From NCBI GenBank assembly GCA_950022655.1, contig OX465579.1:134735118-134799117 (forward strand): a stretch of 64,000 nucleotides of DNA, written 5' to 3'. Position numbers and translations under genes: made by a program. The notes under the pieces are model-generated. The model made no database searches. It was not told the DNA's origin and saw only the letters and a list, made by a program, of their open reading frames with translations. Source of the stretch: Alentia gelatinosa. Taxonomy: Eukaryota; Annelida; Polychaeta; Phyllodocida; Polynoidae. Numbering within the stretch: the first letter of the stretch is position 1; the number at the start of each line of letters is the position of its first letter. Of this stretch, positions 56,000 through 64,000 are shown piece by piece.

Positions 56000-57290
56000 G
56001 TCAAATAGAGCCACATGTCGAAGGACTGGCCCAGGTATTCTCAATTGGATAAGAACCACTGCCTGGTTTTGGTTGCTACCATCTTGATTTTTCCATAGCA
56101 CTTTCAGATCACTGATGTTTAGACTCAAAACTCACTTCAAAACTAGAGATGGGTGTCAAATATAGGGATACCCTCGACTACATTGTGGTAGGACAGCTAT
56201 CTGATATGGAAAAATGCACCGAATCTCAATATTTTCACCCAATTTGGCCTTTCTTTTAGAATACCTAAAGCGTGTGATCCACCAAACCTCAGCTAGAGCT
56301 GGCCAATGGAATTGTGGTGGAATTATGGACATCGGCGATAGTTGCTAGCCCAAATTGCGCATCTGTGACGATGATCTGAGCAGTGGATCAGCAAATAAAG
56401 CACCCATGGCCGGCATCCCCGACCGCTGGCCCATTGTTGTGTCTCGAAAACCCTCTTGCCAACTTCACTTTGCCGACCGCCAGCAGGCTCTAAATGCCAT
56501 TGTTTTGCTGATCCACCAAACAGTCTGCCCGACAGATCATCGTTTCTTGAGCATCGACCCAAACTAATTTGCATATTTGGTGCATTCTATGGACCGTTGG
56601 CTGTTATTCCCATCGCTGTCAGAATGCAGATTCATTTGATTTTCAGCCGACTGGCCAACTAACCAACTGGCCGACTTCGTCTCCTAGCCCCAGCGCATGC
56701 TATACACATTCATTACGCCGATGCCGCTCTGAGCTTTCCCGGGATCCGCATTGACCGCTCGCCTGCATATACCGCGACACACACCGTCAACGTGGAGGGG
56801 GCGACCCTGGCGAGAAGCTTTCCCTCAAGTGGAGACTGAAAATTCTGACAGTTTATGTACTCTGGGAGCAATCCTTGCCCCAGAGTGTGTTATACACATT
56901 CATAACATCAAGGCTTATCTTTATTCACCTTCATTGTTCAGTTAGCCAAAATATTCTGCGGTTATGTGACGGCCTTTCCTGTACAAATCCCGTCATGGCG
57001 TCACACTGCTCCACTCAATTACTAGGTTTTGCGCAGCCTTAGCCTGGAAGTGTATGGAGGCACGTTCTACCCGCCCCCTATCAGATGACCAGCACACTTG
57101 GCTATCACATTAGTGCGGCAACGGTCCACCAGCGATCCCACTGTGTCTCCATCACCTAGCCACTGCCAGCCGGCCACGGCTCTTGGTGGACTCCCTCACT
57201 CGGCGCTCCCTGAGCATGGTGTGGACATCTTGTAGTCATCGGCGACGCCAGAAATAGAGGATTTGGTGGATCAGCATGGAGAATTTAGAG
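56000..57290. other. No gene recognised downstream of the adaptor gene
   Basis: This is of higher GC content than its surroundings, with GCCGACTGGCC-like words and several short frames without motifs. Confidence 0.4.
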
Positions 57291-57295
57291 GTTTA

Positions 57296-57346
57296 GGCCG
57301 ACTGGCCGACTGGCCGACTGGCCGACTGGCCGACTGGCCGACAGGC
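57296..57346. repeat. 9-bp tandem repeat (GACTGGCCG)n
   Basis: Five to six units of GACTGGCCG. Single and variant units also occur at 56646-56675. Confidence 0.9.
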
Positions 57347-59823
57347 CTCGGCAAGGATCTCCAGCTGCCGGTTCAAAACCTGCCTTCAGGGCATCTACGG
57401 AGTGTCTGTTTGGTCTGTTTTGGTGGATCACATGCTTTAAGCTGAACATTATAGCTCCAAAACCCCATATGTTCAAAAAATGGCCTCATTGTCGAGACTC
57501 AATGAAGTGATATATCTGATTACACTACAAGCAATAGCCTCACATAGCCTGACAGTCATACCCAGATTTCCACACCACCATCAATACAGACCAAGTAATA
57601 TATATGTCCACGGTATCAATGATCCAGGATTGTTCAGATGATAAAAACAATTATTCGTGTCCACATTACTGAATTCGGTGATTGGGTAAGGTAAGAATGT
57701 TAGTGAGGAATTACCCTTGGAGCATGCAGTAACTTGATTAGGAAGGGATTAAATGTACAGGAGTTCGTGGTGAAGACCAGCACGGTCTGAGCGTGTGAGA
57801 TAATAAAGAGTACAAAGTAACATGGTACATAGATATATGGGCATATTTGGTGCAATTGCGCCTGCAGTGGATATACAAATTAGTGTCCCGACGGCAATGA
57901 GGGGAATGAAATGTACATTACTTCCATTTAAAATGATCATTAAACGATTACATTACATGTGTCCACATGGTGGTAAGAATGTATTTCTAATTGCCATTAA
58001 AATTAATAATGACAGGACTAAACTGGTCTCAGTGTATACCCAAGGACATATATATATAAGTGTACATATTGCTATCTTTTTCTATTGCTGCTTTAGGATA
58101 CTGAATTATGCACTGAAAATGGTTATGTTGAATAGGAACATGTCTAATTCTATATTACCTGGCGTCTGTTAATCCATGATTATACATTGTGATAGTGCAT
58201 ACAAACAAAGGGAATTATCACTGATTTTCTAAATGATATCTGCCGGGTCTGGTACCTAACCACTCCTTGTAACACTGGTAAATATAAACGAGTGTTTCAC
58301 TCACACATGATGTCAAAGGCTTCCTGCAATAGCTAGTTTAGTGGCAGAGTTGTGTTCACGTTTTGGGTAGAATACAAATTGTATATACAGTGTATTAGGT
58401 GGCAGAGGTCCACCTGCTTGCTTTACTGACGCTTTGTGCTGCTGGCACTGACTATCGCCGTCAACCACAGCAGAAAGCCCAAGACTCTTCTCTAAACTAG
58501 AGGAAAATTGAGTCCTTCTCAATACCAAGGATAACCCTTCGACGGGAGAGGATCTTATGAAGTTTACTGAGTAAACCATTCACAAGTAAACAAAGTGTGT
58601 AAGAAATACTTTCTACGTGACAAATTGATGTTGACGGTTCGCATGCCAGGAACACAATGGTATTTGCGTGGTCGCCAGCGAGACATATCGACATATACCC
58701 ACGAGCGCCAACCCGCGGCTCCTTAAGGAACCCGAGGATTAGGTCGCTTTCGAACAGACATAATGTTTGGCTTGAGTATATATATCATAAGAAACATGGC
58801 TTGATATTTCTGGTATAAGATATAATTATCCGAGGGATCCAATGACAATGGATCCTGACTATAATATGGGTAACATTAGGTTAGATCTATACGGCAATGT
58901 AGATAATTACAGTGGATCTCTGAAATATACTTAAGAATTGTTTGTTTGTCATCAGCAATGCAAGATCTGTCTCATTCGATATAATTCAGATTCTTTCAAC
59001 GGTGGGGGGGGGGGGGGGGGGCTACTTATTGCGTGGTGTTCCCATCTCGTTCTTGTGTGATATAGAATTTTAGGGGCAATATCAATTTACCTAAAACGAG
59101 GATTAGAATCATACCAATAACGGAGAAGAACAATATCAATGAGAATTGCATCTGGCCCGAAATTTGGGAAATTATTATCGTGAAGTTCAAATAAAATGTA
59201 CATAGATTACATACAACTATACCGCGCAGATTGTAGTACACGACATACATTTAAATATTTTCGTGAAATTTGCGGAGTTGGGAGTTTCTATCGCAGGTCG
59301 ATGTATCTACATTGCTTAAGGTGCAATGTAGCCACATGCATATATAATATATTACCGAGATTGTAACTATCCATGGCCTTGGCAATGTCATCAGAATGTG
59401 TGTGGAGGAAATCTGATCTTCTACAGGTCTCACCTGTTTCTATTACAATTATTTCAAATTGGGATAGGTGTTACACAAATATCAAATAGAAGTATAATTA
59501 TACTGCAGAGCTAAGACCACAGCAGACAACTATGGAAGTAATAGATAACAAGTTAGGCAGGAAAGAACATTAATTTGCTGGAAAGTAGGGTAATATATGA
59601 AGAATATAGAGACCAAGTATTAGAGAATTAACAGTGGAATAACGAGTCTAGACAATATATAGCTAATGGTTGTGTTGGTAGTGTTTATTTATGTAACAAC
59701 AACCCCTATGCATAGCGTGAGGGTGATTATACGATGCGTATGTATTGTGCCGCAAGTGAAAGATAGCACCCACCTGGGTCACTCTGTACAGTGTTCCAGC
59801 CTGGTACTTGAATTTTCATTGGT
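57347..59823. other. No gene recognised
   Basis: Frames on the - strand at 58313-58694 look moderately protein-like but show no motif or splice chain. A G run lies at about 59004-59020. Confidence 0.35.
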
Positions 59824-59953
59824 TAAGGTTGGTCAGCTGACCTTTCTGGCGCGTTTTTTCTCCTCACCACGTAAGGTTGGTCAGCTGACCCTTTTGAATA
59901 TCAACGAAATTTTTTTTAAATAATACCCTGCGTAGGGGGAGCTAAAGGGTTAA
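59824..59953. repeat. Two palindromic GGTCAGCTGACC units, 48 bp apart, before CTAAAGGGTTAA
   Basis: TAAGGTTGGTCAGCTGACC occurs at 59824-59842 and 59872-59890; each holds the 12-bp palindrome with an E-box core. AAAGGGTTAA ends the block at 59953, like the right end of the piggyBac-like MITE at 23995. No left end was found. Confidence 0.5.
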
Positions 59954-61418
59954 CATCGCAGCCAATGAAATCAGTGTGTATTGTTCAATAGGAAGAATTG
60001 TCTTCTGAAGTGTAGGGATAGATATTTGTTATGTGAATGAATAAAGCAGAATTAACGTAGCAAGCCAATTGTTTCTGGAAGTACTTGCATAGCCAGAGAG
60101 TGCTAATCTACAGTTGATGTATATATGATTTCATATATATTAATAATTTTGGCCTAATGATGCTCTTTCCTTTATAACTTATTTATTACTGCCCTAGTTG
60201 CTGCTCTACACCCATTCTTACACTATGAAATATTTACTGAACGAGCCACGTTATGTGTATATTTGCTCTGCGAGCACGACTTGTGGTTTGTCACTATCAC
60301 AAAAAGGTAGATACACAGAAAATAGTGTAGTCTATATATCTGAAGTAAAAGGCAAGAAAACAAAGGTATCACCTTTCTAAATGCATTAATCCCAGACCCG
60401 GGGAGTGTAATACTTCTTCGTCGTTCCAACTTACCATAGATTTGTTACTGTAGAGTTGGCTTGGTTCAGACTTTCAGTTTAGCTAAGATATAAACAGAAA
60501 CATGACGTACACCGATATCAATGCACATCACTATTATATTAATGGCGTTGACAGTAGTCGCCTATTTTTTAAATAAAGTAATCATTCATGACATGTTTTC
60601 ATTTTGTTTACAATATTTTATTCAGACGAGGTTTGATACATTCGTTTATATTAGATGACTACAGCTGTTGTTATGGAACTGTTGTTATTCTAATGGTTAA
60701 ATGATACAATTGATCTGATCCCATTAGTTCTTTAGTATTTACATGATCCCGCGAACACATGAAGGACAGTATTGTTGTGTCTGTATGACGTCAGAAGTCG
60801 AGAAGCTGTAAAAAAAATAACGACTTCTTATGCATAGATAAAAGTATTCCGATAATTTACGGATCTGGAATTTCATTGTTTTCATTCATAATAATTAATG
60901 GGTCATACACCGGCTGAAACCGGCGGCACCAGACCCTTAGATGGTTGCACCGCTTGAACCATCCTTAGAATGATTATTAGTGAAAGGATAGTGTCCATTC
61001 GTCCTAGGACTTTAAGAATAATAATTCTCCGTCAATACTTTAGGCGAAGCAAGTACTTAATAGTTATAGGACAGTTTTGCCACTTACTAGTTGCGGTAAT
61101 ATCTTCTCAAAATGCTCTATGTGGACCACATTGCTTTCCTCCTGCTGAAAAAAGAATGTTTTGAAATAATATGCATTATTAAAAATGTATCTGGGAGAGA
61201 CCATTTGATCATTAACTAGTATCAAATTATATTCCAACAATGATTTTAGTACATTAAACACTCAAATTTTTTTTTTCAAAATGATGGATGGATATTGAGA
61301 CAACTTTTTTATCCGTAGGGTTTTCTAATGTATAGACATTGCGATGTACCCATAGGGTAATTAGTCACGTAATAATTACGGTAATATCACCGTAACGGCA
61401 CAGTTCATCATTCTATAG
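59954..61418. other. No gene recognised
   Basis: AT-rich sequence with short frames only. Confidence 0.4.
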
Positions 61419-62481
61419 CAGGGATGCCAGTTGGGGTGAGGGAAAAATCCTACATAGGGACTGAGGCCAGTCTATGTCTCACCTAAAACGCACATGCTGT
61501 AGGGGAATCCCCATCACTCTCCCAGCAGATCCTTGGATATAGACTGGCGGTATATGATATCTGGATATCTGCTATGAGAGTGGGTCTATGTGTAGTTCTG
61601 CACTAAATGGGGAACTCCTCAAAGAAATCCATTTGGAATAGATTACCACACATTATCAGTTCTATATTCTGCAAAATATCTTTACAAGTTCATAAGGCAT
61701 TCCTCTGATTTCTTTTTACATGTGGTAAGGCTCCCATAACTGTATTCTCACATGACATATTTTAAGCCAATCAGATGTCAGCATTCTGGTTTGCCCTAGT
61801 CAGTAGGAGGATTTCCCAAAGGAATCCTACCATCCTACAGCTCTAGGCTCATAGGCTTTCTAACTGTGTGCGCTGGGGGAAGCTGAATTAAAAGATTTGA
61901 AAGATTAAAAAACAGGTTTATATAATATTTAGATAAGCTGGAGTCTATATTTTTCTTAAAATATATACAATTTCTTGAAGTTTCCATATACGTTTTAGAC
62001 TAGAACTAGCGACTTCGTCGCGTCGTATCCCCCCTCCCTTAGTCTGTTCAAGGTACGTTCCCTGCTAGTGCTGTCCCCCTAAAGATAGGGGGACAGCACT
62101 AAGTGGTGCCCCCTACTATTAATACCTGGAACTATCATTTAGTTCCCGACCATCATTTCATGTGACACCGATTTTACAGACTAAGAAAATTAGATCAGAA
62201 AACTACAGTACCAAACTTTGATTTCGGCATGGTTCAAAGTGAATCATAAGAGAAAACGCATGTCTGCATATAGAAATACAAAAAAGAGTAGCTGCTTACA
62301 GTTTAAAACTGCACGAGAATCTCACTCTCGTGGCCCTTCAATCTCCAAGCCCAGGTCGGGTTCACTATGTCTCTATGTACGGGAGCAACTTCAAGCGGAT
62401 TCGACGAAATTTTACCGTTTTAGATATAGTAGGTAATGAAAATGCTACATGTAGGCAAAATCCTACAAACTGGCATCCCTG
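61419..62481. mobile_element. 1.06-kb hAT-like element with R2 copy 2
   Basis: The ends are CAGGGATGCCAGTT and its exact complement; CTATAG flanks both sides (61413-61418, 62482-62487), though this word is itself palindromic. The termini equal those of the 278-bp element at 9069, also with a 6-bp duplication. It has no full transposase. R2 (about 62190-62450) lies inside near the right end, with a 72-codon frame matching 9552-9773. The hairpin GGGGGACAGCACTA-like pair near 62072-62102 is a further inverted repeat. Confidence 0.75.
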
Positions 62482-62718
62482 CTATAGATCGTAATCTAAC
62501 CAGAACAAATTTGGTTATAATTGCAAGCACAATAATGTTTATACCAATAACAAGATTTCTCATTGTATCCACTCACTCGGTTAGGACAGTAAAGTAATTC
62601 TTCTACATTCTTTACTGACTCAAAAGATTGCAGATGGTAAATATCCATTAGCGGTATACATCCATCGGCAGACTAATCCACGCTCACTGTTGTGTTGGCA
62701 AATTTAAATATTCACCGG

Positions 62719-63103
62719 TGGAGGTGTTTTTCCGTAACGCCAATCGTACGTAACAATAGTCTAAGATCGCCCACTTAGAAGAGTAGTAGTAGTAGAATAT
62801 CACAGCTGTATAGTATAAAGAATGACAGGGTCATATTACTCAGTGTCATTTGACCCTACCTAGGGATTTAAATATCAATCCAAGTATTTCCTAATTTCAA
62901 CCACCCAGTATACGTGTATGACATGTCTAACCTTATCGTTGGTTTTGACAGTTTGGGCGACAATTTCATCCACGATACCCTACAATTATCACTACTATAG
63001 CATACCTCAAACCGCCCTACCTGTCGTAGCCAATGATTGTTGGTCGATCCTCTACGAGCGTCGGGTCGCTATTAACGATTGTCATTACTGAAAAACACCC
63101 CCA
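62719..63103. mobile_element. 0.38-kb TIR element
   Basis: The ends are GGAGGTGTTTTTCCGTAACG and the complement of GGGGGTGTTTTTCAGTAATG, with ATCG-rich sequence inside both. The superfamily is unknown; it is related to R4 by terminus. Confidence 0.55.
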
Positions 63104-63344
63104 GGATAGGATTACCCTATGGCTAATTTCTAAAAATTTAAGATGAATACACAATATTGACTGGTTTCAGATACAAGAAGCCATATGCTCCGAGGAGTTG
63201 ATGCATAGCAAAATCTGAGCGCTGCGAGCATATTGCGAAAGTCTACTTCGAGCATACAAACGCTTGTACCTGAAACCAGACTACATTTTTATTATCCAAC
63301 TAATACCAAGTGTCCATAGAAAACACATAAGGACAGGGTTCGTA

Positions 63345-63870
63345 CATAGACAGCCCAATAAAATTCCAGGCTTTCTCCAGTCTTTACCAGGCTCTAATAT
63401 TATTTTTCCAGGCAAATCACAATATGAATCAATGACATCTTGCTATTGAATGAAGACAGTCATTGTTAGTTTTCTGAAGGGTGTATATCATTTCAAGATA
63501 CAATTAATGATGTATCTATTAGAATCTCTACACATATTGTACACAAAAACTATATTCGACATTGGCATTCCATTCCATCGGATTGGATGGAGAATTTTGA
63601 CCAATCAGAGCTTAGGCCTCTGGTTGCTGACTGGGGGTTGTGAGATTTAAGGGCTGTTATCCTGGCCTGAGGTGGACGGGTAGTGTGTTTCTGACTCGGA
63701 AAACGTAGTTATTTCAATATTAAATGAAGACGACAGTTATATTGGCATGAATGAAGCTCAGATAACAAGATTTTTTAGACTCAAAATTTGTATGCAAAAA
63801 GCCAGTTTTCCAGGCTTTTCAAGGTTTTTCCAGGCTCTCTCTGAGAATTCCAGACTTTTCCAGGTTTTCT
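63345..63870. repeat. Degenerate TTTTCCAGGCT repeats
   Basis: TTCCAGGCTTTCTCCAG at about 63364 and several TTTTCCAGGCT-like units at 63803-63868 recur irregularly. No gene is seen. Confidence 0.5.
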
Positions 63871-64000
63871 GTACGAAGCATACAGATATGTTGTATGCTC
63901 TAGATTCGATAAAGCTCGCATACAAAAAAATAGTGCGTACTGAAGAATACTGCATACCTAAATGAACTTATATTGGCATGCCACTAGTCAAGAAAAGGTG

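Noticed and set aside
58313..58694. Two overlapping - strand frames
   Set aside because: Moderately protein-like but with no recognised motif and no consistent splice partners.
1..64000. CRISPR arrays, operons or bacterial-type promoters
   Set aside because: The DNA is clearly eukaryotic; tandem repeats here lack the constant-repeat, unique-spacer pattern.

Overview
The window reads as nuclear DNA of an animal, probably an aquatic invertebrate. It has GT-AG introns with consistent codon phases, nuclear-type tRNA genes, a tRNA-derived SINE, non-LTR retrotransposon relics, many small terminal-inverted-repeat (TIR) transposons and runs of 12-20 C or G. It is mostly AT-rich. The species cannot be named from sequence alone.

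Two host genes could be assembled exon by exon, both on the + strand. The first (1157-17790) is the 3' part of a gene for a leucine-rich, all-helical ARM/HEAT-like protein. Eleven exons join in phase over ten introns to give 392 residues and a stop. MEI1 (meiotic double-strand-break formation protein 1) is my best guess but is weakly supported. Three nuclear tRNA genes (Pro-AGG, Lys-CTT, Asn-GTT) lie in its introns, and tRNA-Ser-GCT lies just upstream of the first exon found. The second gene (43041-55992) encodes a signalling adaptor: the C-terminal part of a probable PH domain, a probable IRS/DOK-type PTB domain, a proline- and tyrosine-motif tail, and a C-terminal death domain. A DOK/IRS-type head joined to a death domain is the strongest candidate for something undescribed.

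A GC-rich stretch (33730-35620, - strand) holds an unrecognised protein broken across three reading frames, with further open pieces up to 37005.

Much of the rest is mobile DNA. 4-17 kb: several TIR/MITE elements, a hairpin family, a tandem duplication, a SINE and two copies of a 575-bp repeat. 22-31 kb: two decayed LINEs on the - strand, one with its 3' end tandemly duplicated and interrupted by a piggyBac-like MITE. 39.9-41 kb: a third copy of the 575-bp repeat, split by a LINE 3' end. 46.3 kb: a perfect 49-bp-arm palindrome beside an L1-type relic. 48.2-49.4 kb: a TIR element filled with about 17 copies of a 60-bp satellite. 50.8-51.4 kb: a Harbinger-like MITE. 53.7-54.5 kb: a fold-back element in the last part of the adaptor gene. 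61.4-63.1 kb: a 1.06-kb hAT-like element and a smaller TIR element.

Boundaries of repeats were read by eye and may be off by a few bases. Protein identities rest on motif recognition, not on database searches.
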